This document shows positions 44,453 through 55,456 of a stretch of DNA of 64,000 nucleotides, piece by piece. A program made the position numbers and the translations under genes. Source of the DNA: Eledone cirrhosa. Taxonomy: Eukaryota > Mollusca > Cephalopoda > Octopoda > Eledonidae. The notes beneath the pieces are model-generated. The model did not search any database and was not told the origin of the DNA. It saw only the letters and a list, made by a program, of their open reading frames with translations. Location of the stretch: contig OZ024743.1 of the NCBI GenBank assembly GCA_964016885.1, forward strand, positions 126,129,919 to 126,193,918, read 5' to 3'. Every line of letters starts with the position of its first letter. Position 1 is the first letter of the stretch.

Positions 44453-45843
44453 TATATTTAGTTTGATTTATAATTATATGGGAAACTAGCCGATAAATCT
44501 TTGATTCTCTTTTTATTCTTTTTATTTTTATTTTATTTATTTTTATTTAAACATTCTTCATGAAAAATTAAGCTACCCTAAAAGTTGATGCTCCAAATAT
44601 TTCGAATAAACGTTACACTAGATAAACTTCTATATTAAATATAAGAACACATGTAGACCAAATTGGGCATCCTATACTTTTTGAAATGATCTTTGCTAGA
44701 TGCGATTTGATAGATAATTTTGGCTTTATCTGGTTTGACTCTGATGTTTATAATGAACTTGGCAATATATTGTCAATTAATTTTGAAGGGTTGATCTTTG
44801 TGGTTTATTTTATTTTTATTATTGTAGTATTTCCTATTATTTTTATTTTTAATATTTTTTAATATTTTTAATATGTAAATTTTTTAATATGTAATATTTT
44901 TAATATGTAATATTCTTTCGTAATATTTCTTAGTTTTCTATTTTATTATTACTTATTATTATTATTGTTATTTTAGTTTTGTTTCCGATATATTTTTATT
45001 TTTATTAGTATATTGAAATCTGCTCTATTTTTGCTTGATAGATAATCTTGTAGAGTAGAGACAGAAATAGTAATATTGACTCTATATACACATATATGTA
45101 TACTTAAATTTTTATACCGCATTGAGAATACTTTCCGTGAACTTAGGGTTTGCAGAATTGATCATGTACATTCACATAGATGTTTGTAATTATCACATAA
45201 ACATATGAATTTTTTTAAAAAACTAAACATAAGATCATTAATTCTCACACATTGTGGATACATATCTCATTCAGGAATACTGATATTTACAATGTAGAGG
45301 CTGGTTTTGTAAATACTAATACCTCTACATTAAAACAGAGGTTTTTACGCCTCGCCTGTGTCTGGATATTTTTGAATTTTTTTCTCTCTCTATATTTTTT
45401 CTCTCCCTATATAACAGCTGGTTTTCCCTCCATATATCTCCCTTACATTAATACTAGAGCTAAATAAATAAATAAATAAATAAATGTATCATTGATACGT
45501 TATTCAAAAGACGTCACACTACCTAGCTTTCTATATATATGTATCTATCTCTATTTCCTCTCTCTCTATATATATATATCTCTTTCTGTTTCTTTACATG
45601 AAGTTCTTCTCTTTATCTATCTTTCCATCTCTCTATTTTGTTTCATGCATTTCTTCTTTTTCTTTCTCTTCGTTTTCTGTCTTTCTTTCCTTTTTTCTCT
45701 TTTTTTCTCTCTTTTTCTCTCTTTCTCTCTCTCTTTCTTTCTCTCTGTGTACAATTTTGTCACTACCAAATCAACCTTCTCAAATGCAAGTAGATGTTGT
45801 TACGGTATGTCGAATCTATTTATCTATAAAACTGTTTATATTG

Positions 45844-45909
45844 TATTTTGTCTGAGGAAGGCATAGCATATTGTTAATATGATATCCCTGAAATATATAT
45901 AATGAAATA
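45844..45909 (+). ncRNA. Hammerhead ribozyme motif in right arm of PLE D
   Basis: Stem I TATTTTGT (45844-45851) with ATGAAATA (45902-45909), eight pairs including two G-U. Core CTGAGGA 45852-45858. Stem II AGG/CCT extended by ATA/TAT and CATATT/AATATG. GAAA at 45890-45893, self-complementary ATAT in a two-pair stem III, triplet ATA. All invariant core positions are present. Confidence 0.65.
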
Positions 45910-46599
45910 AATATGGTTTTATAAATATAGTTTCCATTTATTTAATATTGTAAATATACTCCAAATATTTGTCGAGTGCTTTTATATCAGTTATAAATAT
46001 TTACTAGTTGTAACCCAACAATTTAAATATAACTTTCCATATATATATATATATATATATATGCGACCAGACTTCAACACAGCAACAACAACAACAGCAA
46101 CTACAATAACAGTGACAGCAACAACAACAACAGCAATAACACCATTGTCTGCAGCAACAGCATCAGTGAAATGAACACAACAGCAGCAGCAGCAACAACA
46201 ACGACAACAACAACAACTGCAACCACCATCACTGACACCATCCACCACCACCACCATCACCATCACCCTCACCACCACCACAACCACCACAACCGCCATC
46301 CACCACCACCACCACCATCACTGACATCATCCACCACCACCACCATCACTGACACCATCCACCACCACCACCATCACCAACGATCAGGCCTTAAAAACAA
46401 CTATAATACTAAATAACTATTCTGTTCTTGGCACGGGGCAGCGATTGTCCCAGCACGTTGCTGGTGCCTTGTTTTGGGGCCCGGTGAGTGGAGAGCCGTT
46501 GCTCTTTGCTGTAAAGCAAATAATAATTATTATTATATAAAAACTGAACTGGAAAAGGCAACAGTTGACATGATTTTGATTTTGTATCAGTACTGATGG

Positions 46600-46725
<126 letters not shown>

Positions 46726-47059
46726 ATGTGTGTCTGTGTGTGTGTGTGAGTGGCGTGTGTGTGTTTGTATTCATGAGTGTTGGTGTGTGAGTGGTGTGTG
46801 TGTTTGTATGCATGAGTGTTGGTGTGTGAGTGAGTGTGTGTGTGTGTGTGTGTGTGAGTGTCAATAAGTGGTGGGTTTTTTTTTATGACCATGCTGTAAA
46901 ATGGAGGAGTAGAGAGGGCCCATGAGTTCAGTAAGACATCCTCTCTAGTGCTGGTGGCACAAATAAAATCACCCAGTCCATGTTGTAAAGTGACGCTGGT
47001 GTTAGGAAGGGCATCCAACCAGTGTATCAATGCCAAAACGATTATTAGCACAGCAACAA

Positions 47060-49270
47060 GTATATAGGAACAACAAAATATGAAGACTTAATGTTGGCAC
47101 TCTCAGAGGTAGATCTGCTGAAATAGTGGAGATGCTGGAGAGAAGGCGTGCAAGAGGTGAGATGGAGAGGTGCCTCTGCGAGACTAGTCGCAGGCAAACA
47201 TCTTAGCTATAAGCGTTTCTGGGTAGGTAAGGATGATGGGTTACGGGGAGTCGGCATTTTCCTACCTGAGAGATGGATAAATAAGACAATAGAGGTAGCT
47301 CGAGTTAGTAATCGAATAATTAAGCTTAGATTAGTTGTAGGCAGGAGACTACTGACAATCATCTCTGCCTATGCCCCCCAAGCAGGCCTAAGCAAAGAAG
47401 AGAAAGACTGCTTTTACGAGCAACTTTTACAAACAACCGCAATGACAAAAGACGGAGACATCGTTATGCTAGCAGGGGACTTCAATGGTCATGTTGGACA
47501 GCTCCAGGATGGTTACACTGGGGTACATGGTGGGCACAGTTACGGCTCAAGAAATGAAGAAGGAGTGAGACTTCTTGAATTTTGTGATGCAAGTACACTG
47601 ACTATTTGCAACACTAACTTCCAGAAACCTGCCAACCACCTAATAACCGACAAATCAGGCGAGCACATAAGCCAGATTGACTTCTTACTAGTTAGGCAGT
47701 GGGACAGGCAGATAGTGTCAAATACCAAGGCATACCCTGGGGAAGAATGCACCCCACAGCATAGGTTAGTGGGCAGTCATATCTCAGTAAGCAAGAGATG
47801 GAATGAGACATACAGGAAGGTGGGGAGTTCACTAAAGACCTTTCACTAAAATACAAAATTTGGAAAGCCCTTCAAGATGTGTATGACAAAAAAGAAGACG
47901 ATTTAGAGACGTATGACATACATAATAACTGGAATTTCTTACGTGACAACTTACTGCAGGCTACTGATGAAACTTGTGGCTGGAGCAGAGCTCCTACCAG
48001 ACAGAGAGTGACCTGGTGGTGCAACAGCACAGTAGATAAGGCCATTAGAGACAAAAGACTAGCATGGAAGGCTTGGAAAAAGGGTGAGAGTAGAGAAGGA
48101 TATACAGCCTCTAAGAGAGAAGCTAGACGTCAGGTGTACTTAGCACGCAGGGAGGCTGAGAGTAGGAGGTTTGCCAATGTTGTGATGGGAATATCAGAAG
48201 CGTGCGGTGTTCCACATTGCAAGGCAGTGTGTCAATGCAAATCAGGATGTTGTTGGAGATAAATGTGTCCGGAATGATGCCGGTGTACTTAGTGTCACGA
48301 ATGATTGGAAAAAGGAGGCCTGGAAATGTCATTATGAAAGACTGAGGAATGTGGAGAACGAATGGGAGAGAGAGAAATTACCCTCAGTAGATCCGACAAA
48401 GGGACCAGCTATTGAGATTGACGAATATAGAGTTCAAGAGGCTATTAAGGAAATTAAAAATGGTAAGGCTGCTGGACTGTTGGGGATAGTTGCTGAGATG
48501 CTGAAGGCATCAGGGGATGTAGGCACTAAACTGGTTGCACGCATCATCAATCAGGCTATATATGGTGGATTCATACCCAAAGACTGGTGCAGCAGTATTC
48601 TCATAAATTACTACAAAGGTAAAGGGGATGCTCTGGAGAGGAGCAATTATAGCGGTATAAAACTGATGGATCAGGTTATGAAAGTGGCAGAAAGAACATT
48701 AGCACAACTAATTAGAGAAAGGGTCAAACTAGATGAGATGCAGTTTGGTTTTGCGCCTGGGAAAAGTACAACAGATGCCCTCTTCTTGGTGAGACAATTA
48801 CAAGAGAGGTTCTTAGAGAAGAATAAGCCACTATACTTAGCCGTTATTGACCTATAGAAGGCCTTTAATAGGGTACCCCGATCTGTCATCTGGTGGTCCC
48901 TAAGGAAACTAGGTGTTGAGCAATGGCTTGTGAGGACAGTGCAAACTTTGTACAGAGGTGCTGTCAATAAAGTCAGTCTAGGAATGGAGTTTAGTGAGGA
49001 ATTCCAGATACAAGTGTTGTGTTCTGGAGAGGAGATTGCGTTGATATGGACATATGATGCATATGAAGGATGAGAGCTGTATAAAAAAGTGCAGGGCAAT
49101 GAAATTGATGGAAGTGGGTAGACCAAGAAAAACCTGGGACGAGGTGATAAAAACCGACCTTGCTCACCTACACCTCTCTAAGACAATGACACTGGATCGA
49201 GACCTTTGGCGCCATGCAGTTGTACAGAAGACCCGACTACCATTGCATACGAACCTACAGTCAGTAGGCA
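47060..49270 (+). pseudogene. LINE ORF2 pseudogene: endonuclease and RT fingers, palm deleted
   Basis: Endonuclease frame 47148-47849 shows FWVGKDDGLRGVGIFLPERW, LTIISAYAPQAG, DIVMLAGDFNGHVGQLQDG and SQIDFLLVRQ, which are catalytic motifs of exonuclease-endonuclease-phosphatase nucleases. Linker and RT frames are 47879-48262 and 48207-48857 with MQFGFAPGKSTTDALFLV. A stop at 48855 follows. The tail frame (to 49278) has GRPRKTWDEVIKTDLAHLHL. Frameshifts lie near 47830 and 48185. Not functional without the palm. Confidence 0.8.
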
Positions 49271-49290
49271 CCTCTTAACCCAATGTATAC

Positions 49291-49470
49291 TCCACCCTAA
49301 CACCTCTACCCCATCATCCCTCCCCCGTTCCGTCCACTGTGTCAATGACACAACAGTCCACACTGTAAGGTGGCCGTGTAGGAGACATAGTGAAAAGGCT
49401 CCCAATCGATACTGTAAATATGGTTGGTGTTAGGAAGGGCATCCAGCTGTAAAAAACCTGCCTGAGACGT
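49291..49470 (+). mobile_element. LINE 3' UTR/tail of subfamily B
   Basis: CACTGTAAGGTGGCCGTGTA and GGTTGGTGTTAGGAAGGGCA module, then the tail is interrupted before any (GAT)n. Confidence 0.65.
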
Positions 49471-49800
49471 TTGCGAGCGAGGCATGGTTTCCCGACCTTG
49501 GATTTTCTTACCTTAAGTTGCTTACACATTCCTCGGTTTGTTGTTTCTTTCACTGTTTTCTCTTTTCTTCCCTTTTCCCTTCCATTTTCTTTCTCTTCCT
49601 CCTCCGTTTTCCCAATAACTTACCCAGTTATTGAACACTCTGGGGGTAGATATATTGTCTTTAAAGCGTTGAAATATCCGAGACCCCCAGTAGACAACTG
49701 ATAAGGAAAACTCCCAACAGTTCTTGCTTTCTTCTTATTCTCATTCCATTTTTAAGCCTAACTTAACTAGCAACTACACGGCCATCTTATTCTCCATATA
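49471..49800. other. No gene seen
   Basis: T/C-rich sequence with TTCCCTTTTCCC runs and a GGGGGTAGATATATTG / CCCCCAGTAGACAAC pairing near 49640-49700, perhaps another retroelement end; not assigned. Confidence 0.4.
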
Positions 49801-49803
49801 TTT

Positions 49804-49874
<71 letters not shown>

Positions 49875-49886
49875 GTATATATATAT
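49801..49886. repeat. (TA)n microsatellite
   Basis: TA tract with ATACATA and ATGTATA interruptions, at the truncated 5' end of the next LINE. Confidence 0.95.
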
Positions 49887-50169
49887 TGTTAACACTAAAT
49901 CCCTCCCCCATGAAGAATGCACCTCCCAACATAGACTGATAATTAGCGACCTCATAGTCAGGACGAGACGTACTAGACAGCAGAAGAGGACTATCCTCAG
50001 GAGAAAAATATGGAAGCTAAAGGACGCCACAGCCCGAAATAAATTTCAAAGCATATTACTTGATGCTTTCGACAGTAAGGAAGAGCATCTAGAATCGGAC
50101 AATATAGAGGGACAGTGGGAAATCCTGAAAGCAAACCTGCTGACGTCGGCAGACGAAGTCTGTGGCTAG

Positions 50170-52265
50170 AGCAGGCCTGTAGGTAGGAGGAGAGTAACAT
50201 GGTGGTGGAACAGTAAGGTGGAGGAGTCAATTAAGGCCAAAAAGCAGGCTTGGAAAGTATGGCGGGATGGGGGAAGTAGAGAAGACTATCAAGTGGCCAG
50301 GAGGGAAGCTAGGAGACAAGTGTACCTCGCAAGAAGGGAAGCAGAGGAAAGAAAGTTCAAGCATGTTCTACAACGCGAGGACCAAAAACGTGAGGTGTTC
50401 AGGATTGCTAGGCAATGTGTCAAGGAAAACCGTGATATTGTCGGGGAGAAGTGTGTACTTAATGATGAAGGTGTACTTGCCATCACTGACGCTGATAAGA
50501 AGGTAGCTTGGAAGAGTCACTACGAAAGGCTTCTAAATGAGGAGAATAAATGGGAGAAAAACAGTCTCCCCCACATCGACCCAATAGAGGGACCAGCAGT
50601 GTTAGTCGAAGGTAGTATAATAAGTAAGGCAATCAAAAATATGAAGGCGGGTAAGGCGGCTGAGCCTTCGGAAATAGTTGCTGAGATGCTGAAAGCCTCT
50701 GGAACGGTGGGACACACCATGGTCTCCCGGATAGTAAACCAAGTTATACAGAATAGGGTTGTTCCGAAGGAATGGCATAGCAGCATCATCATTAACTGTT
50801 ACAAGGGTAAAGGAGATGCCCTAGATAGGTGTAACTATAGAGGCATTAAATTAATCGACCAGGTCATGAAGGTCACGGAAAAAGTAATAGCGCAACTAAT
50901 CAGAGAGAGAATTGATCTAGATGAAATGCAGTTCGGGTTTGTGTCAGGCAAAAGTACCACAGACGCTCTTTTCATTGTACGACAACTACAGGAGAAGTAC
51001 CTAGCTAAAAGTAAACCCCTATACTTAGCTTTTGTTGACTTGGAGAAAACCTTCGACAGAGTCCCCCGTTCCATTATCTGGTGGGCTCTTAGAAAACTAG
51101 GTGTTGACGAATGGCTTGTGAGAGCTATACAAGCCATGTATAAAGAAACAGTGAGCAAGGTTAGAATTAACAACGAATATAGTGAAGAGTTTAGCGTAAA
51201 AGTTGGTGTCCATCAGGGCTCTGTTCTTAGCCCCCTACTATTTATTATTGCCCTTCAGGCTATAACAGAGGAGTTCAAGACCGGCTGCCCATGGGAACTC
51301 CTATACGCAGATGATCTAACGCTCATAGCTGAATCAATGGCCGAGCTAGAGAAGAAATTCCAAACATGGAAGCACGGCCTAGAATCAAAAGGCCTTAAAA
51401 TTAACCTGGCTAAGACTAAAGTTCTAGTTTGTAGGAAAGAAAATAAGGCGCCGGTCCCTTCCGGGAAATGGCCATGCTCAGTGTGTAGGAAAGGCGTAGG
51501 TAGAAACTCTATTTTATGTCCCAAATGCAAAGTATGGGTGCATAAAAGATGTAGTGGGATCACAGGTAAGCTAACTAAGAACATAGATTTTACATGTGGC
51601 CGGTGCTCTGGTGCAATAAGTAGCAGCAAGTGCCCACAAAATACTAGCTCTTTCAATTGCGCAGAGGGTTCTATAGAAATAGTGGACAGCTTCCGTTACC
51701 TGGGCGACAACATCAGCAGTGGGGGAGGGTGCTCTGAAAGTACAGTAGCTAGAGTCAGAACTGGTTGGAAAAAGTTCAGAGAGCTTATACCACTATTAGC
51801 CGCTAAAGGGTTCTCCCTAAGAATGAAAGGCAACATTGCTGTTCATATGCCTGCATATGAACAGCAATGTTGCATGGCAGTGAGACCTGGGCATTGTGTG
51901 CAGAGGATATACGCAGACTAGAGAGGAACGAAGCTTGCATGCTCCGCTGGATGTGTAATAGTAATATACGTGAACGGCAAAGCATATGCGAACTAAGGAA
52001 AAAATTAGAAATAAGAGGGATCAGATGTTGTTTACTCGAGAGAAGGCTACGTTGGTATGGTCACGTGATGCGCATGAAAGACGACAGCTGTATAACAAAG
52101 TGCAGGGCAATAAAGATAGACGGTAGCTACGGAGTAGGCAGACCCAGAAAAACCTGGGACGAGCTGATAAATTCTGACCTCACACACTTACACCTCTCCA
52201 AGACAATGTCACTGGACCGAGACCTTTGGCGGTACTCAGTAATAGAGAAGACCCGCCTAACCTAA
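50170..52265 (+). pseudogene. LINE ORF2: linker, reverse transcriptase, PHD-like finger, C-terminal domain
   Basis: After a stop at 50167 the frame is open to 51921. RT motifs: MQFGFVSGKSTTDALFIV, LYLAFVDLEKTFDRVPR (motif A), VGVHQGSVLSPLLF (motif B), LYADDLTLIAES (catalytic, about 51301-51336), INLAKTKVLV. C4HC3 finger at 51475-51606. SIEIVDSFRYLGDNIS and GWKKFRELIPLLAAKG follow, then a 20-bp inverted duplication shifts the frame. The remainder is read at 51867-52265 with LHGSETWAL, RRLRWYGHVMRM and KTWDELINSDLTHLHL. RNA-directed DNA polymerase of an RTE-like LINE; catalytic residues look intact but the protein is split. Confidence 0.85.
51475..51606 (+). other. PHD-finger-like C4HC3 zinc cluster within LINE ORF2
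   Basis: Spacing is C-x2-C-x10-C-x2-C-x4-H-x2-C-x14-C-x2-C, with W two residues before the His (CKVWVHKRC), the signature of PHD fingers. The same cluster is encoded at 1978-2109 (minus). It starts at 28204 but is cut by a stop, and at about 57930 two of its Cys are replaced (WPYSIFRK). PHD fingers usually read histone tails; that role here is inference. Confidence 0.7.
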
Positions 52266-52669
52266 ATACAAAGTAAAACCTACTACAGCCAGTAGGCATC
52301 TCTAACAAAATACACCCCCGTCCCACCACCCCACCCCATCCACACCGCCCCTTCAATGTAAAGTTATGTTGGTGCCACAACATCCAGGCCGAAACAAATG
52401 AGATCGTGTAGGTGTCACGACAAAAAAACACACAGTCCACGCTGTAATGTGGCCGTGTAGGCAACACGGTAAAAACCTCCCAGCCCCACACTGTAAATGT
52501 GGTTGGTGTTAGGAAGGGCATCCAGCTGTAGAAAACCCGCCAGACAGTCCTATGCGAGCAAGACAATCACTCTTGCCTCAAGTGGGAAAACCCCCGTCCA
52601 AACCCATGCAAGCGTGGAACACGGACGTTAAACGTTGATGATGATGATATATATATATACATATATATA

Positions 52670-53014
52670 TGACACCAATTCCTTCACCTATTTTGGCTCC
52701 ACTTCACCTCCTTTAAAGCTCGTCTTTATAACCATCATTCGTCTTTTAAATACAATCTTAAAAGAACCAACACGGCTCTCTCAGAACTCATATGGTCCTT
52801 GAAAGACAAAAATATTAAATATAGCATGTTTTGGAAAAAGGTTTCTTCTGCGTTTTCAAACTTGAACAGTTCTCTATCCAAGATTTGCAATCTCTGTCTA
52901 AATGAAAAATTTACCATTATATCTAATTTAGATTCTATAATAAATAGACGCACTGACTTGTTTTCTCTCTGCTTGCATAAATTCCACAAAACATTCCACA
53001 AAGTATACAGCTAA
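52670..53014 (+). pseudogene. PLE B GIY-YIG C-terminal fragment
   Basis: Encodes SSFKYNLKRTNTALSELIW, KDKNIKYSMFWKKV, ICNLCLNEKFTIISN and LHKFHKTFHKVYS, closely matching the end of the 29241-31010 protein. RT part absent. Confidence 0.75.
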
Positions 53015-53951
53015 TATCCAAAACTTTATTAATTTAGAATCTTTTTCTCAAAGGCACATATGTATATATACTTCTTTAAAAATATACCCATCTTTCTACC
53101 TTATTTCAAAGTTATTTATTATACATTATATAATACTTGTTACTCATTCTATATCACTCCTATTTATCACTTCCCTTTCTTCATTTTCCCTTTCTTCTCT
53201 TTTTCTTTTAATGTCTAACCCCTAATCTGTACCTTTTCTCACTGTTGCCTAACATAGAAACAATTATTACACAATACAATACATTCTTACTTTATATTAC
53301 CTTGCAAAAATCCTTTGTAAACATAAACATTTTTTGACGTTAGATTATTCATCCTCAATTCATTATTTTTTTCTCCCTTTCATCTAACTTACTCATGCTC
53401 ATCTCACAATATATCCTTACTTACATTACTTGTTGTTCTTTTTAATAATACATATCAACATTTTCTTTCCATCGCACATATTATTAAACCCTTAAATATT
53501 ATTCTTAATACATATTAACATTTTCTTTCCATCGCACATATTATTAAACCCTTAAATATTATTCTTAATACATATTAACATTTTCTTTTCATCGCACATA
53601 TTAAACCTTTCAATATACAAACCTTAACTTTACATTATTTTTCTCTTCGTTAATTTTCAAATTCTTTTAATTTATACATTATCTTCCAACGGTTTTTCAA
53701 CCTCTCTATGTAAAACAATATATTTCTCTCAGTTATAAAAGCTATCTCTCTCTCTCTATCACCCATCTCTCCTCCTATCTCATCCTTCCTCATTATACTC
53801 CTCCCTCTCCTCTTTTTCATCCTTTCCACCCCCACCCCCCACCCATTTTTTTTTTCCCCAATATCACACATCAATCTAAAACTACTTTTCATATGTTGAT
53901 TTAAAACTGCACTATCCACAAGTGTTTTTTAACCTTCATATCATGTCTTCC

Positions 53952-54022
53952 TATTTTATCTGATGAAAACACAAATATTATTGCATGATGATATTTGTTT
54001 TTGAAATGCGCATAATAAAATA
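53952..54022 (+). ncRNA. Hammerhead ribozyme motif at 3' end of PLE B copy 2
   Basis: Stem I TATTTTAT (53952-53959) with ATAAAATA (54015-54022), eight Watson-Crick pairs. Core CTGATGA 53960-53966. Long stem II (about 15 pairs with one bulged C). GAAA 54003-54006, stem III AT/AT closing the palindrome GCGC, cleavage triplet ATA (after 54014). All invariant core positions are present. The short palindromic stem III is the known minimal PLE type thought to act as dimers. Confidence 0.7.
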
Positions 54023-54082
54023 CATGGAACTCTTTTAACCATCTTTTGTTCTTATATATTATATATATATATATATATATAT

Positions 54083-55134
54083 GTATCATCATCATCACGG
54101 TTTTACGTCTGTTCTTCCACGCTAGCATGGGTTAGATGAGTTGTCCTGTTGTGGGCAGTGTCCAGTCGGCTGACCTTGTCTTGCTCAAATGGGAACTGAT
54201 TCTGGCTTGAATTCTACAGCTGGATGCCCTTCTTAACACCAACCTCATTTACAGTGAGTGCTGGGTGCTTTTTTCCGTGGCGCCTACACGTCCACTTTAC
54301 AGTGTGGGCTGGGTGCTTTTTTGCCGTGGCACCTCCACGACCACCTTGCAGTGGGAGGGTGTGGGGGCATATTGTCTATATGCTTCAGCTTGTACCCATG
54401 GGAGGTCAGGTCTTCTGTATTACTGCATGACGCCAGAGGTCACGGTTGTGTGTCAACACCTTAGAGAGGTGCAATTGGGTAAGGTCGGCTTTTATCACCT
54501 CATCCCAGGTCATCTTGGATCTCCCCACTCCGCGACTTCCATCGACTTCTAGTGCTCTGCACCTTTTTATGCAGCTGTCATCCTTCATACGCATCACATA
54601 TCCAGACCAACGCAACCTCCTCTCCTGCACACAGCATTTGATTCCTCTTATGTTCAGTCTCTCTCTCAATTCCTTTATGCTTTGCCGTTCACGTATATTA
54701 CTATTACACATCCATCGGGACATGCAAGCTTCGTTTCTTTCTAATCTACGCCAGTCTTCCACAGACAGCGCCCAGGTTTCACTACCATGTAAAATTGTTG
54801 TTCATATACATGCATCATACAGTCTACCTTTCATTTTGAGGGAAAAGCCTTTTACAGCTAGCAGTGGCAGTAGCTCCCTGAACTTCTTCCATCTGTTCTT
54901 ACCCTAGTTATTGTACTTTCCGAACACCCACTTCCGCTACTAATTCGGTCACCTAGGTAGCAGATGGTGTCTACTGTTTCTACAGAGCCCTCCCAGAGTT
55001 TGGTGGTGCTTGTATCCTGTGGCTGTTTGCTGCTTGCTGTCTCAGCGCAGCTGCTACATGTAAAGCCTAGATTCTTAGTTAAGCTTCCTGAGATCCCACT
55101 ACATCTCTTGTGTACCCATTGTTTGCATTATATA
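54083..55134 (-). mobile_element. 5'-truncated RTE-like LINE (subfamily B)
   Basis: (CATCAT)n then GGTTTTACGTC at the 3' end (plus-strand left), 3' UTR as in 1015-1320, then the C-terminal coding part. Truncated at 55134 next to (TA)n, within the finger region. Confidence 0.85.
54406..55134 (-). pseudogene. LINE ORF2 C-terminal fragment
   Basis: Minus-strand frame 54406-54762 gives RRLERNEACMSRWMCNSN, RRLRWSGYVMRMKDDSCIK, GRSKMTWDEVIKADLTQLHL. Upstream pieces (GWKKF-like region, LGDRISSGSGCSES, TKLWEGSVETVD) are in other frames. Close to the intact copy at 1318-2448. Confidence 0.8.
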
Positions 55135-55207
55135 TATGTATACATATATGTATATATGTATATGTATATATATATGTACATGTATATATGTATATGTATA
55201 TATATAT
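55134..55207. repeat. TA/TATG microsatellite
   Basis: Separates the LINE from the hammerhead element. Confidence 0.9.
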
Positions 55208-55456
55208 AATAAATGTAATCTGAGTTTTTTGAATATCAATAATAACATTCGATTCGTTTGCAATTTTGCAAACAAGCCTCAATTTTATAGCCATGTCAGG
55301 AGAATGAACACTTCATTCTTGCTCTTATGTTGGCATGCTATGCAGATCTGACGGATCAGCCAGTCTGCTGATATGCAAATTGGCCGATCAGTCACTGTGT
55401 ATTTTTGAAAATAGCATATATTTTCACTATCTCTGACAGTTTGGCATGTGAACAGT

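Larger units (their letters stand above)
42280..45952 (+). mobile_element. Penelope-like element D with 684-bp inverted repeats
   Basis: Left arm 42280-42963 and right arm 45270-45952 are near-identical reverse complements. The core holds an RT plus GIY-YIG frame that begins right at the inner end of the left arm (5' truncated), then about 800 bp of AT-rich 3' sequence (44453-45269) without coding signal. Each arm carries a hammerhead motif near its outer end and a long CT/GA-rich stretch. Arm similarity suggests a young insertion or gene conversion between arms. Confidence 0.85.
49887..52640 (+). mobile_element. RTE-like LINE (subfamily B), best-preserved RT copy
   Basis: 5'-truncated near the end of the endonuclease (PHEECTSQHRL). 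It carries linker, RT, PHD-like finger and C-terminal domain to 52265, then a 3' UTR ending AACACGGACGTTAAACG and (GATGAT)n at 52635-52648. Only one stop (50167) and one small palindromic lesion (about 51835-51880) break the frame. Confidence 0.85.
52665..54062 (+). mobile_element. Penelope-like element B, 5'-truncated second copy
   Basis: Starts in the GIY-YIG region (FTYFGST-type, with one frameshift near 52707) and continues to the same terminus as 29096-32245. The 3' region includes two identical 60-bp units (53461-53520, 53521-53580) plus a partial third. It ends with a well-preserved hammerhead motif and (TA)n. Confidence 0.8.
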
